This document shows, one piece after another, positions 6,275 through 15,399 of a stretch of DNA of 64,000 bases. The stretch comes from Bog-532 sp963830385. Lineage in GTDB: Bacteria; Actinomycetota; Actinomycetes; Streptosporangiales; Streptosporangiaceae. The stretch is from positions 1,116,001-1,180,000 of the forward strand of contig CAWHMD010000005.1 in assembly GCA_963830385.1 (NCBI GenBank), in the 5' to 3' direction. The notes below the pieces were generated by a model. It had not been told where the DNA came from and made no database searches. It saw nothing but the letters and a program-made list of their open reading frames with translations. Position numbers and translations under genes: made by a program. The number at the start of each line of letters is the position of its first letter. Within the stretch, counting starts at the first letter, position 1.

Positions 6275-7762
6275 CTACGGCAGCCCGGGCTCGGGCAGCC
6301 CGGTCTCCGACTCCGGCAGCTTGTGCTCGCTGGCGGCCGCCTCCAGCTCGGCGGCCTCGGCCTCGGCGATCCGGGTCTCCGCCTCCACGTCGACCGACCT
6401 GGTGAACAGGTAGTAGAGCACGCCGGCGACCGGGAGCCCGATGAAGAACGAGATGTCGGCGCCGCCCAGCGCCTTGGCGGCCACGCCCTCGTACAGCGTG
6501 CCGACGCTGAAGAACGGGCTCATGGCGGCGAACCCGATCACGTAGGCGAGGATCCCGCGCCAGCCCCAGCGGCCGTACAGGCCGTGCGGGTTGAAGATCT
6601 CGGCGATCGCGTAGTGCCCGCGCCGGACGATGTAGTAGTCGACCAGGTTGACCGCGGTCCAGGGGATGAACAAGTAGAGGATCAGCAGCAGGAAGTCGTT
6701 GAAGTTGGCCAGGAAGTGCGCGGTCGAGGCCAGCGCGCCGATCAGCGACAGCACCGCGGTCAGGCCGACCGTGATGACCCGGATGCTGAGCGTGGGCCGG
6801 ACCTTCTTGAACGAGTCGATCCCGCTGATCAGCGTGAGCGAGCCGCCGTACATGTTCAGCGCGGTGACCGAGACCAGGCCGAGGGCGGCCAGCACCAGTA
6901 CGGTCTCGCCGAAGCCCCGGAACACGTGGTTGCCGACCGCGTTGATCTCGGCGATGCCGGTGCCGTCGAAGCTCTTGCCCGCCCAGGCGGCCAGCGTCGC
7001 ACCGACGATCATCATCCAGCCGCCGCCGATGGCCGAGCCCCAGTAGGTCCAGTAGAACGTCTTGCGCACGGTCACCGAGGGCGGCAGGTAGCGCGAGTAG
7101 TCCGACACGTAGATGGCCCAGCTGATCTGGTAACCGGCCACCACGCCGAACTGGCCCAGGAACGGGGTGGCGTGGAACGTGCCGACGCCGAACGTCCCGG
7201 CCGGATAATGGATGAAGAACAGCGTGATCGTGAAGATCCCGAAGATCAGGATCATCGCGTAGGTCAGCCACTGCTCGGCCCTGTGGATCAGGTCGTAGCC
7301 GACCAGCGCGATGATGAACGCGACCACGGTGACGATGACAACCCACAGCTTGGTGCTGCCGTGGGCCACCGTGCTCATCGACTCGCCACCGAGGACCGTG
7401 TTGAACACGTTGAACCCGGCGTACTGGATGTAGGCGAACAGCCAGACCAGCAGCGCGCCGAGGTACCCGAACTGAGGCCGGGACTGGATCATCTGCGGCA
7501 GGCCGAGCTGGGGGCCCTGGGCCGAGTGGAACGCCATGAACAGCGTGCCCACCAGCGTGCCGATCGCGATCGAGATCACCGACCAGAACCACGATGCGCC
7601 CTCGCTGATGCTGATCAGGCCGACCGCGAGGGTGGCGATCTGCGCGTTCGACATGAACCACAACGGCCCGAGGTGCCAGATCTTGCCGTGCCGCTCGTTC
7701 AGCGGCACGTAGTCAATGGAGCGGACTTCCAGACCACCGGTCCGCGTCTGCGTAGATGCCAT
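6275..7762 (-). CDS. NCS1 family purine/cytosine-type permease
   Basis: A 495-residue integral membrane transporter with about twelve hydrophobic segments. The N-terminal region WHLGPLWFMSNAQIATLAVG and the segments GASWFWSVISIAIGTLVG, GPQLGLPQMIQSRPQFGYLG and FIPWTAVNLVDYYIVRRGHY are typical of nucleobase:cation symporter-1 proteins (cytosine, purine, allantoin or hydantoin carriers). The specific substrate cannot be read from the sequence. It has a Glu/Ala-rich cytoplasmic C-terminal tail. It stands alone in orientation with no purine-catabolic gene beside it. ATG start at 7760-7762. Confidence 0.9.
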   Translation of the reverse strand: MASTQTRTGGLEVRSIDYVPLNERHGKIWHLGPLWFMSNAQIATLAVGLISISEGASWFWSVISIAIGTLVGTLFMAFHSAQGPQLGLPQMIQSRPQFGYLGALLVWLFAYIQYAGFNVFNTVLGGESMSTVAHGSTKLWVVIVTVVAFIIALVGYDLIHRAEQWLTYAMILIFGIFTITLFFIHYPAGTFGVGTFHATPFLGQFGVVAGYQISWAIYVSDYSRYLPPSVTVRKTFYWTYWGSAIGGGWMMIVGATLAAWAGKSFDGTGIAEINAVGNHVFRGFGETVLVLAALGLVSVTALNMYGGSLTLISGIDSFKKVRPTLSIRVITVGLTAVLSLIGALASTAHFLANFNDFLLLILYLFIPWTAVNLVDYYIVRRGHYAIAEIFNPHGLYGRWGWRGILAYVIGFAAMSPFFSVGTLYEGVAAKALGGADISFFIGLPVAGVLYYLFTRSVDVEAETRIAEAEAAELEAAASEHKLPESETGLPEPGLP

Positions 7763-7876
7763 GGAGATACTGTGACCGCAGATCGGCCATAACGGAATAT
7801 CTCCTGGCCTGCAACTTCATCACGATGTCATGGCTGGCGGGGGGCCGCCCACCTGCGATGGGCCCCCGCTGAGCCG

Positions 7877-8548
7877 TCAGAGCGGCAGGCCGCCCGCGTT
7901 GCCGCGCTGGAGCGGGTCGATGCCCAGGCTGGCCAGGCAGAACTCGCGGGCACCGGCCAGCCGGACCGACGTGCGCTGGTCCGGCACGGTGACCAGGAAC
8001 GCGGACACCTTGGTGAGGCTGGTGCAGGAGGCCGTGTTGCCGGTGATCTCGGCCGAGGCGACCTGGCCGGGCTTCAGCTCGATCAGCGGGATCTGGCCGT
8101 TGGCGGTCTGGCCGCGGGCCGCCTGCCTGATCTGGTGACCGGCGGCGTCGAGCGCCGCCAGGCCGGGGTAACCCTGGGTCCGGCAGGTGGCCGAGCTCAC
8201 GTTGGTGAACGTGATCACGCTGTCCGCGTGGCTCATGCCGTCGAGGGCACCGTCGCGGATCTGCGCGTTGTCGGTGTAGGCCACCTTGAGCTGGGCCGAG
8301 GTGCATTCGGCGACGGCCCGCGGGCTGGGCCGGTCCATCGGGCCGCCCGGGTTGATCCCCATCGGGTGGCCCGGGCTGGCCGACGGCCCGGCCGCGGCCG
8401 GGGCGGCACTGGCAGGCCCGGAGGAGGCGTGCTGGCTGGCGCTGGCGGCCGGACCGGCCGGGGCCGGCGAACGGGTGGCACAGCCAGCCAGGGCCAGGCC
8501 GGTCACCGCGACGGCGGTGGCCAGGAGACAACGTGACCGAGTGACCAT
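7877..8548 (-). CDS. DUF4232 lipoprotein
   Basis: A 223-residue secreted lipoprotein. The signal peptide (residues 1-22) ends in the lipobox LALAGC. A ~50-residue Ala/Pro/Ser linker follows. The rest matches DUF4232: CTSAQLKVAYTDN, VITFTNVSSATCRTQGYPGLAALDA, and a final block with paired cysteines (ASCTSLTKV, REFCLASLG), which likely form disulfides. The domain is common in actinobacterial cell-envelope proteins; its role is unknown. GGGAGAG lies upstream of the ATG. Confidence 0.85.
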   Translation of the reverse strand: MVTRSRCLLATAVAVTGLALAGCATRSPAPAGPAASASQHASSGPASAAPAAAGPSASPGHPMGINPGGPMDRPSPRAVAECTSAQLKVAYTDNAQIRDGALDGMSHADSVITFTNVSSATCRTQGYPGLAALDAAGHQIRQAARGQTANGQIPLIELKPGQVASAEITGNTASCTSLTKVSAFLVTVPDQRTSVRLAGAREFCLASLGIDPLQRGNAGGLPL

Positions 8549-8922
8549 GTTCGGATCTCTCCCTCACGGCGGAAGCGGGAGGCGGGCGACGGGATGAGCG
8601 CCCGCCCGTGACGTCACCTCTTATGACGACGGAGGCGGCGGTTCGGTTGGATTCACCGGACTTGTACGGCGTGTAACCGGGTCGAGGTGGCCCAGTTGTA
8701 AACCAGGACGGTCACCCGCTGAGAGATTTTCTGCACGTGAACGAGGGGCAAACAGGCCGCGACCTGCAGGTATCGGCGACAACGGGTCCGATTGTGTAAC
8801 GCGAGCTTGACACAACGCACTAATCCGGGTGCTGACCGGGCAATCCGTCGCTACGCTCTATCAACTCTGCAAGAGGGCTGGGTGTTACTTCAGTAAACGC
8901 TGGGTAAAGCGGGGAGTGGCGG
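8549..8922. other. Divergent intergenic region, no gene seen
   Basis: This 374-nt gap separates the DUF4232 lipoprotein and the PAP2 gene, which point away from each other. It is less GC-rich than its surroundings and must hold both promoters. A TTGACA (about 8806-8811) could be a -35 element for the plus-strand gene, but I cannot pair it convincingly with a -10. Confidence 0.4.
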
Positions 8923-10008
8923 ATGGCAAACGAGCGCTCGTTGCTGCGGCGGATACGCCTGCCCGGGCCGTTGGTCGCGCTGTCCATCGGCTACCTGGCG
9001 CTGGTGTCCGGGCTGATGATCTGGCGGGGTATCTCGGTGTCACCGGACTACCTGCTGCTCGTCATGGTCCCGCTCGCCCTGCTGACCGGCCGTTTCGTCG
9101 CCTTCCTGCGCGACTGGGTGCCGTTCGTGGCGCTGTTCCTGGGGTATGAGGCGCTGGCCGGGGTCGCGCCCAAGCTCGGCATCGCCCCGCACATCTACGG
9201 GATGGTGCGGGTCGAGCGGTTCCTGTTCCTCGGCCGGTCGCCCAACGAGATCCTGCAGCGTCACCTCGGCGACCTGCACTGGCTGATCATCGCCTGCACG
9301 GTCGTCTACTTCTGCCACTTCCTCTACCCGCTGCTGGTGGGGCTGGTGCTGTGGCTGGTGGACCGGAAGGCGTTCCTGCTGTACGTGGTGGCGCTGCTCG
9401 CCATGTCGTTCGCCGCGTTCGTGGTGTTCCTGCTGGTGCCGACCGCGCCGCCGTGGTTCGCGCACAACGTGGGCGCGCTGCCGGGCGTGCACGACCTGGT
9501 CAGCGGGGCGCTGCCCAGCAAGGTCAGCCCCTACTTCCACCAGCTGGACGCCGACAAGGTGGCCGCGTTCCCGTCGCTGCACGCCGCTTACCCGACGCTG
9601 GGGGCGCTGGCGCTGTGGCGGATGAACCGGCGCTCCGCGTACTTCACCGTGCCGTGGTGCTTCATCGTCTTTTTCAGCGTGATCTTCCTCGGCGAGCACT
9701 ACGCGATCGATGTGCTCGGCGGGATCGCCGTCGCGGTGGCCACCTGGCTGGTGATGACCCACCTGATCGCGCCGCACGTGAACGTGCTGTCGGCCGAGGA
9801 CGGCGCCGAGGAACGGGTGGTGGCCGAGGACGAGGTCCGGCCCGGCCACGGTGTCACCACGGACGGTGTCACCACGGACGGCCAGACCGGCGGGGGTCAG
9901 CCGGTCGTGGCCGGTCAGCCGGCCGTGCTCCACGCCCCCGGGCAGACCCGCGGCACCGACGACGGGACCACCGCAGCGGGCAAGCCGGGCGACTCCCTGA
10001 AGCGGTAG
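8923..10008 (+). CDS. PAP2 superfamily membrane enzyme (inositolphosphotransferase-like)
   Basis: A 361-residue polytopic membrane protein with six or so helices. The lipid phosphatase/phosphotransferase signature is present as AFPSLHAAYP (catalytic His) and GEHYAIDVLGGIAV (second His). This arrangement, with an N-terminal membrane region, matches the actinobacterial Aur1/Ipt1-like PAP2 group (inositol phosphorylceramide synthase-like), so a phospho-headgroup transfer or lipid phosphatase role is likely. The last ~75 residues are a low-complexity tail that includes GVTTDGVTTDG. That tail overlaps the convergent glycosyltransferase by 94 nt. GGGGAG precedes the ATG. Confidence 0.85.
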   Translation: MANERSLLRRIRLPGPLVALSIGYLALVSGLMIWRGISVSPDYLLLVMVPLALLTGRFVAFLRDWVPFVALFLGYEALAGVAPKLGIAPHIYGMVRVERFLFLGRSPNEILQRHLGDLHWLIIACTVVYFCHFLYPLLVGLVLWLVDRKAFLLYVVALLAMSFAAFVVFLLVPTAPPWFAHNVGALPGVHDLVSGALPSKVSPYFHQLDADKVAAFPSLHAAYPTLGALALWRMNRRSAYFTVPWCFIVFFSVIFLGEHYAIDVLGGIAVAVATWLVMTHLIAPHVNVLSAEDGAEERVVAEDEVRPGHGVTTDGVTTDGQTGGGQPVVAGQPAVLHAPGQTRGTDDGTTAAGKPGDSLKR

Positions 10009-11636
10009 ATCAAGATCGACCCGTCCAGCACCCGCACGGGGCACCACGGACGTAGCCAGAACAGCTGCGCCCGGTTGCTGCTGTTCACCGCGGTCACCGA
10101 GACGGCCACCCAGCCGGTGACGTGCTCGGCCGGGTCGGCGGGCAGCGACCGGGCACCCGGGATGGCCGCCGTGCCCACCCCCCGGGGACCGAAGTACAGC
10201 ACGTACGGGTAGTGGGTCCGGCTCCAGGCGCTCAGCGTGTAGAGGCCCTGGCCCCAGTCGATGTTGGAGTCGGTCACGGCGGTGTAGCCGGGCCGGAACG
10301 GCAGCGTCGTCCAGCTCAGCGACTGCGGGAACGAGGTGACGGTGGCCGCCGCGGCCAGCGCGACCAGGACGACGATCGCGGCCCGGCCCACCGGCCACGC
10401 GTGCGGCCATGCGTCCGGCCGCTCGCGGGCCCAGCGGCGGCCCACCGGGACCAGGGCTCCGGCCAGCACGGCGGCCAGCGCGAGCGTCGGCAGCAGGTAA
10501 CGGAGCCCCACGTCGCGGGGCATGACCAGGTCGAACGCGGCCAGCGCGGTGGCGGGCAGGGCGACCGCCCAGACCGCCGGGCGCCGGGCCGGGCGGGGCA
10601 GCCAGCAGCAGGCGGCCAGGCCCACCACGAGCAGCAGCAGGCTGGCCAGCGGCCACTTGATGACCAGGCTGACCGGCCAGAACCACCAGCGCCCGCCCTG
10701 ATAGGCCACCCCGGCCACGTAACCGGCAGCGCCCAGCGTGTCCTGGGTCCGCAGATAGGAGGCACCGTCCAGGAACGGGTAGGGCAGGCCCAGCTTGGCG
10801 TGGCCGATCACCCCCGGGTCCACCACCAGGTAGCTCAGCCAGAGCCCGGCTGCGCAGATCAGCCCGGTCAGCACGGCGTGGCCCAGCGCCCGGGCCAGGC
10901 CGGACCCACCCTCGGCGGGCCACCGGGCCCGCCCGTCGGCGACCAGGACCACGGCCAGGCCGAGCGCGACGACCAGCAACCCGGAGATCTGGCTGCCCAC
11001 CACCGCGGCGCACGCCAGCCCCAGCCAGACCAGCGCCCGCACCGTGCGGCGCCGGAGCCAGCGCACCAGCGCCCACGAGCTGAGCACGGTGGCCAGCGTG
11101 AACGGGATGTCGACGCCGTCCAGGTGGCCGATGCCGAGGACGAACGGCGAGGCCAGCCACAGCGCACCGGCCAGCAGCCCGGCGAGGGCCCCCAGCTCCG
11201 GTCCGAACAGCTCCACCGCCAGCGCGAACAGCACGAACGCGACGCCGACGGTCTCGGCCAGCGGCACCAGCCGGGCCGTGAACGTGACCGACCGGACCTT
11301 GCCCGCGGCCAGCTGGGCATCGATGAAGCTGGCCGCGTAGGCGTGCTCGTCGTTGCCGGCCCACCGGCCGTTCGGCGGGACCACCGGGTGGACGAGCAGC
11401 ACCGGCAGCGCGGCCAGGACCTTGGGCAGCGGCGGATGCTCGTCGTTGTAGGTGACGTCCTGGTGCAGGATGGCGGCCAGGCCCGCCGAGACGTAGACCG
11501 GCTCGTCGAACGTGGGTGAGTCGGACCGTGCTTCGGCCAGCCCGAGAGCCAGGAACCCGGCCGCCAGCACCATGAGGATCAGCAGCGGCAGACGCCGGCC
11601 CACGGAGCGGCCGGGAGCTGCGCGGGAATCCGTCAC
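9915..11636 (-). CDS. GT39/PMT-like membrane glycosyltransferase
   Basis: A 573-residue polytopic protein. The first helix is followed by SDSPTFDEPVYVSAGL (acidic DE pair in the first extracellular loop) and YNDEHPPLPKVLAALP, the hallmarks of the ArnT/PMT (GT39-type) C-superfamily glycosyltransferases, which use polyprenyl-phosphate sugars. Around ten membrane segments follow. The C-terminal domain contains DSNIDWGQGL and VLYFGPRGVGTA, conserved in actinobacterial homologues. The GTG start at 11636 was chosen because family homology begins just after it. It converges on and overlaps the PAP2 gene by 94 nt. A role in envelope glycan or protein glycosylation is likely. Confidence 0.85.
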   Translation of the reverse strand: MTDSRAAPGRSVGRRLPLLILMVLAAGFLALGLAEARSDSPTFDEPVYVSAGLAAILHQDVTYNDEHPPLPKVLAALPVLLVHPVVPPNGRWAGNDEHAYAASFIDAQLAAGKVRSVTFTARLVPLAETVGVAFVLFALAVELFGPELGALAGLLAGALWLASPFVLGIGHLDGVDIPFTLATVLSSWALVRWLRRRTVRALVWLGLACAAVVGSQISGLLVVALGLAVVLVADGRARWPAEGGSGLARALGHAVLTGLICAAGLWLSYLVVDPGVIGHAKLGLPYPFLDGASYLRTQDTLGAAGYVAGVAYQGGRWWFWPVSLVIKWPLASLLLLVVGLAACCWLPRPARRPAVWAVALPATALAAFDLVMPRDVGLRYLLPTLALAAVLAGALVPVGRRWARERPDAWPHAWPVGRAAIVVLVALAAAATVTSFPQSLSWTTLPFRPGYTAVTDSNIDWGQGLYTLSAWSRTHYPYVLYFGPRGVGTAAIPGARSLPADPAEHVTGWVAVSVTAVNSSNRAQLFWLRPWCPVRVLDGSILIYRFRESPGLPAAVVPSSVPRVCPGAWSTAG

Positions 11637-11775
11637 CCCGGTCAATTTAGTGAAGAAATGCCGTCCGGATGGTGATCGGGACCAGACGGAAACATTTTGC
11701 GAAAGTAAACGGCTGCCCCGCCCGGGAAACTGGATCGGGCGGGGCAGCCGGTTGGCGCCGGATGGCTGGCGGGCG

Positions 11776-12552
11776 CTACAGCTTGACCAGCAGCTCGAAG
11801 AAGGCCCGGTAGTCGCGCAGGGCATTCCTCAGGTGCTCGGTGTCGGTGCCGTCCTGGTTCTCCCAGGAGCCGCGGAGCGTCTGCTCTCGCTCCTGGACGG
11901 CGGTGACCAGAGACGTCGTCACCTGCCCGACCAGGTCAGCGGCCTGGGAGACCGACTGGCGCGGGTCGTCCACGAACGAGGACTGGATGCGGGCCCAGTC
12001 GGCGTGCAGCTCTTCCCCGTTGGTGACGAAGGCGGCGGCCGCGACGTCCACGCCAGTGGTCTCGGCCGTGCCCGGCGCGCCCGGGACCGGAGTGCCGGTC
12101 GTGGCCGGTGCGGAGCCGTTGTGGGTGGTGTCGGCCCGGGTCGGCTCGGTCCCCGGGACCGTCTCGGGCTCGGTGGCCAGCGCCGAATCCGGGGCGACGG
12201 CGGGATCCCGGGTGGTGCGGAGGTCAGCCGCGGTGCCGGTGGCACCCGCGGTGTCAGTGGAATCCGTGGTGTCGACGGTGTCGTCGGCTGAGGTGTAGCC
12301 GGGGCCCTTGTTACCGGCCACCCACTCCCCCGGCGCATTGGTCACGGTATCGGCCGCGAGCGGTTCACCGTCGCGAGGGGTGGCGTGGCGGCCGGCGGAC
12401 AGTTCGTCGCCGATGGGGGTCTCACCGGTAGCGGTCTCGTCCCGGTCGCCGGCCGCCGTACCGTCGCGGTACTGGCCGGAAGGTTCCCGGAACAGCGGGT
12501 CATCGCTGGTGGCGGGGTCGTGCGGAAGGCTGGTTTCCTGCTCGCGCGGCAT
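11776..12552 (-). CDS. Acidic Thr/Ala-rich protein, C-terminal domain shared with next gene
   Basis: A 258-residue protein. Residues 1-175 are low complexity, acidic and Thr/Ala/Gly/Pro-rich (probably disordered, no signal peptide). The last ~80 residues form a helical domain: WARIQSSFVDDPRQSVSQAADLV, then EREQTLRGSW and HLRNALRDYRAFFELLV. The same pattern (WNAIQERFVDTPAQAVTEA ... LRNAMLHYRELFHELV) occurs in the gene immediately upstream, so the two are paralogous in this domain. No function is known to me. Starts 5 nt after the upstream stop, so one operon. Confidence 0.75.
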   Translation of the reverse strand: MPREQETSLPHDPATSDDPLFREPSGQYRDGTAAGDRDETATGETPIGDELSAGRHATPRDGEPLAADTVTNAPGEWVAGNKGPGYTSADDTVDTTDSTDTAGATGTAADLRTTRDPAVAPDSALATEPETVPGTEPTRADTTHNGSAPATTGTPVPGAPGTAETTGVDVAAAAFVTNGEELHADWARIQSSFVDDPRQSVSQAADLVGQVTTSLVTAVQEREQTLRGSWENQDGTDTEHLRNALRDYRAFFELLVKL

Positions 12553-12556
12553 CAGC

Positions 12557-13235
12557 TCATCCTCTCGTTGAACGCTGAGGCGAGGCGCCGTCGCCGGTCA
12601 CCGCGTCTTCTTCTGGTGTGGTGGCGGCGGCTTCTGGCGGGGTGGCGGCGGCCGGCTCGGCCGGAGCGTCGGCGGCAGGCTCGCGGCGGCCAGCGGCCGG
12701 CTCGTCGCCGGGGACGACCACCAGCTCGTGGAACAGCTCGCGGTAGTGCAGCATGGCGTTGCGCAGGTCGTCGGTGGTGGCCTCGCCGCCAGCCCGCTCG
12801 CTGATGGCGCGGGCCTCGCGGTAGCGGGTCAGGGTCGGGGCATGGTCGACGGACAGCGCCTCCATGGCCTCGTCCTGGTCCTCGACCGGGTAGCCGCGCA
12901 CCCGCATGACGGTGGTGACCAGCGTGCCAGGCCTCGGTCACGGCCTGGGCCGGGGTGTCGACGAACCGCTCCTGGATGGCGTTCCACTCGCCCTGGTAAC
13001 GGGCGTTCTCTTCGCGGGTAAGGGGCCGGATGTCGAGCTTGGCCACGCGGCGCTGGCGCCCGGCCAGCTCCGCCTCCGCCTTGCGGCGGCTGCCGGTCTC
13101 GCTCACCAGCCGGTCGTACTCCGGGCCAAACTGACTGCGTAGCCTGCGTCTGCGCATTTCGAATGCGCCTATCGCCAGCGCGGCAATCACCACAACGATG
13201 ATGACCACGATGACAATCACGGCTCCGGTTGACAT
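12557..13235 (-). pseudogene. Membrane-anchored paralogue with frameshift
   Basis: ATG at 13233-13235 has a textbook ribosome-binding site (GGAGG, 6-7 nt). Residues 4-22 are a strong membrane helix (VIVIVVIIVVVIAALAIGAF), followed by a basic cytoplasmic segment and the shared helical domain (YQGEWNAIQERFVDTP). Near 12929-12932 the frame breaks in VTEA. Removing one base gives EAGTLVTTVMRVRGYPVED, which continues in the second frame through LRNAMLHYRELFHELV to a stop at 12557. The tail is Pro/Ala/Glu-rich. It is either a sequencing indel or a real lesion. Confidence 0.65.
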
Positions 13236-13682
13236 GATTACCTCCCGGATCGGGTTGAACCACACCCCGGATTCCCTGAGGGATCGACACTAAACGGCAA
13301 GCAGAACGTAAATCTCTGGCAAAGTGATTGCCGATCGCGCGTTTATCCGAGGCCAAAGCTGGCAGGCGCGCGGCGGCGCCCGGACCTGCTCAATACGCCC
13401 CGGGCAGGTGAACGGCGGTGACCGAACAGTGCGCGCGGCGGCTACCGGACAGCATGGGAACGGTGACGGCGGGGCCGAGCGAGCCCTCGGTAATTTGATC
13501 GAAATGGTTCCTACGTGAGGCGCGTGATGCGCAAGGTGCGGCGCGTGACACAGGAAAAGCCTGGCCGGGAAGGACACCCGGACGGCGCGGGCTGATTCCC
13601 GGAATATGTTGACGCGTTTACGCGGGGAGATTACGCGCCGAATTCAGGTAGGAGGACAGCGATGCGAAGCCTTTTAAAATGC
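13236..13682. other. Gap with promoter-like sequence and an orphan ribosome-binding site
   Basis: No gene recognised in this 447-nt gap. On the plus strand TTGACG (near 13608) and a strong AGGAGG (about 13651-13656) precede ATG 13662, which opens a frame that runs antisense through the MarR gene. The first ~9 codons are AT-rich, unlike the rest. It might mark the start of a deleted gene. Confidence 0.35.
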
Positions 13683-14237
13683 TTAATCATCTTTGCTGGA
13701 CGCACCGGTGTGCGGGAGCTGGCCGTACCAGTCACCGCCGGGGACGACGCGGCCCATAATGGCCAGGGAAATGTCGCGCAGCTGCGCGATCTGCTCGGGC
13801 CGGAGGGCGTCGATGACCAGCTCGCGGACGGCGGCGACGTGGCCGGGGGCGGTCTGGACGACCTTGGCGCGCCCGTCGTCGGTCAGCACCGCGTTGGTGA
13901 AGCGGCCGTCGCCCGGGCAGGGCTCGCGCCGGACCCAGCCGCGCCGCTCGAGCCGGGTGACGACGTGCGACAACCGGGACAGCGATCCGTTGGCCAGCAC
14001 GGCCAGATCGCTCATGCGCAGCGTGCGGCCGGGCGCCTCGGACAGCCTGGACAAGACCATGTACTCGAAGTGGCTGACGCCTGAGTCGCGCTGCAGCTGG
14101 GTGTCGAGAGCCGCCGGGAGCTTGATCAGCACACTGACCAGGCGGACCCAGGCGGCCCGCTCGTCCTCGGTCAGCCAGTGCGGCTCGGCTTCCGTCCCAG
14201 GCGACGGGTGCGCCGCACCCTGATCGATGGCCGTCAT
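13683..14237 (-). CDS. MarR family transcriptional regulator
   Basis: A 184-residue winged-helix regulator. The DNA-binding region includes SHFEYMVLSRLSEAPGRTL, MSDLAVLANGSLSRLSHVVTRL and GWVRREPCPGDGRFTNAVLT (the wing with its DxR-type turn). MarR proteins usually bind as dimers to short palindromes and respond to phenolic or oxidative signals. It is divergent from the ring-cleavage dioxygenase gene, and a perfect palindrome lies between them, so regulation of that gene and of itself is the likely role. Confidence 0.9.
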   Translation of the reverse strand: MTAIDQGAAHPSPGTEAEPHWLTEDERAAWVRLVSVLIKLPAALDTQLQRDSGVSHFEYMVLSRLSEAPGRTLRMSDLAVLANGSLSRLSHVVTRLERRGWVRREPCPGDGRFTNAVLTDDGRAKVVQTAPGHVAAVRELVIDALRPEQIAQLRDISLAIMGRVVPGGDWYGQLPHTGASSKDD

Positions 14238-14437
14238 GAAACTAGCCTACGCGGTGTAGTCAGCACGCGGAGGGACGATCCCCCCGCCCTGTTACCTGCC
14301 GCCTCGTCCGTTACAAATGCCTCAGCCGCGTCAGCGGCCTTGCGTTCATTCGTCACGGTTTAATAACCGCCACAAAGCGAGCTAATGTCACGGGCGGAAA
14401 TTTCGGCTTGACCGGATGGCAATTCAGGGTTACTGTC

Positions 14438-14453
14438 ACTTGAAGCTTCAAGT
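14438..14453. promoter_or_regulatory. Perfect 16-bp palindrome, probable MarR operator
   Basis: ACTTGAAGCTTCAAGT is a perfect inverted repeat in the marR-dioxygenase divergent gap, 65 nt upstream of the dioxygenase start. The size and TTGAA half-sites suit a MarR dimer. Binding is inferred from position and symmetry. Confidence 0.7.
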
Positions 14454-14517
14454 CTGCGCTGGCCGGTGCGGGGGGACGCGATCGGCGGCCGGCGCATCCG
14501 AGCGTGAGGAAGGGCCC

Positions 14518-15399
14518 GTGAGCTCGCCATTCTTTCCTGAGGTGCCAGGCGGGGCGTTCGACCAGTTCGTGGGGGACGCGGAGCGCGTGAGCCGCACTCA
14601 GCGCGCCTGGACGCCGGACGACGGGCCGCTGCCCGCGCTGTACGTGAGCCACGGGGCGCCGCCGCTGTTCGACGACGGGCCGTGGATGGACCAGCTGTTC
14701 GGGTGGTCGCAGGCGCTGCCGAAGCCGCGAGCCATCCTGATCGTGAGCGCGCACTGGGAGTCGGCGCCGCTGATGCTGTCGGCCTCGGGGGCCGGGACCC
14801 CGCTGGTCTACGACTTCGGCGGCTTCGACCCGCGGTACTACAAGATGACGTACCCGACCCCGGACGCGGGCGACCTGGCCCGCCAGGTGCGGGCGCTGCT
14901 GCCGGACCGCGAGCCGGTGCACGAGCACCCCAGCCGCGGGCTCGACCACGGGGCCTGGGTGCCGCTCAAGGTCATGTACCCGCTCGCCGACGTGCCGGTC
15001 CTCCAGCTCAGCCTGCCGACCCAGGATCCGGGCCGCCTGCTGGAGATCGGGCGGCGGCTGCGGCCGCTGCGCGAGGAGGGCGTGCTGGTCATCGGGTCCG
15101 GGTTCATGACCCACGGCCTGCCGTTCCTGACCCGCGAGATGGTGGTCGACGGGGCGGTGCCGTCCTGGTCGGCCGACTTCGACGCCTGGGCGGCGGACGC
15201 GCTGGCCCGGGGCGACATCGAGACATTGTCCCGCTACCGCTCCGAGGCACCCGGCATGCCGTACGCGCACCCGACCGTGGACCACTACATCCCGCTGTTC
15301 ATCACGCTAGGCGCGGCCGAGCGACCCACCGGGCCGGTGACCACCACGATCGAGGGTTACATGGTGGGGCTGTCCAAGCGGTCTTTCCAGGTGGCCTGA
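14518..15399 (+). CDS. Class III extradiol dioxygenase (DODA/LigB-type)
   Basis: A 293-residue non-haem iron dioxygenase of the LigB/4,5-DOPA-dioxygenase (YgiD-like) family, which cleaves catecholic rings. Metal-binding and active-site His residues sit in YVSHGAPPLF, IVSAHWES, HPSRGLDHGAWVPL and GSGFMTHGLP, all intact. GTG 14518 was chosen because AGGAAGG lies upstream and the family begins there; the N-terminal ~40 residues are longer than in E. coli YgiD. Natural substrate unknown; some bacterial members act on DOPA or aromatic pollutants. Expression is probably controlled by the divergent MarR protein, consistent with inducible detoxification of catechols. Confidence 0.88.
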   Translation: MSSPFFPEVPGGAFDQFVGDAERVSRTQRAWTPDDGPLPALYVSHGAPPLFDDGPWMDQLFGWSQALPKPRAILIVSAHWESAPLMLSASGAGTPLVYDFGGFDPRYYKMTYPTPDAGDLARQVRALLPDREPVHEHPSRGLDHGAWVPLKVMYPLADVPVLQLSLPTQDPGRLLEIGRRLRPLREEGVLVIGSGFMTHGLPFLTREMVVDGAVPSWSADFDAWAADALARGDIETLSRYRSEAPGMPYAHPTVDHYIPLFITLGAAERPTGPVTTTIEGYMVGLSKRSFQVA

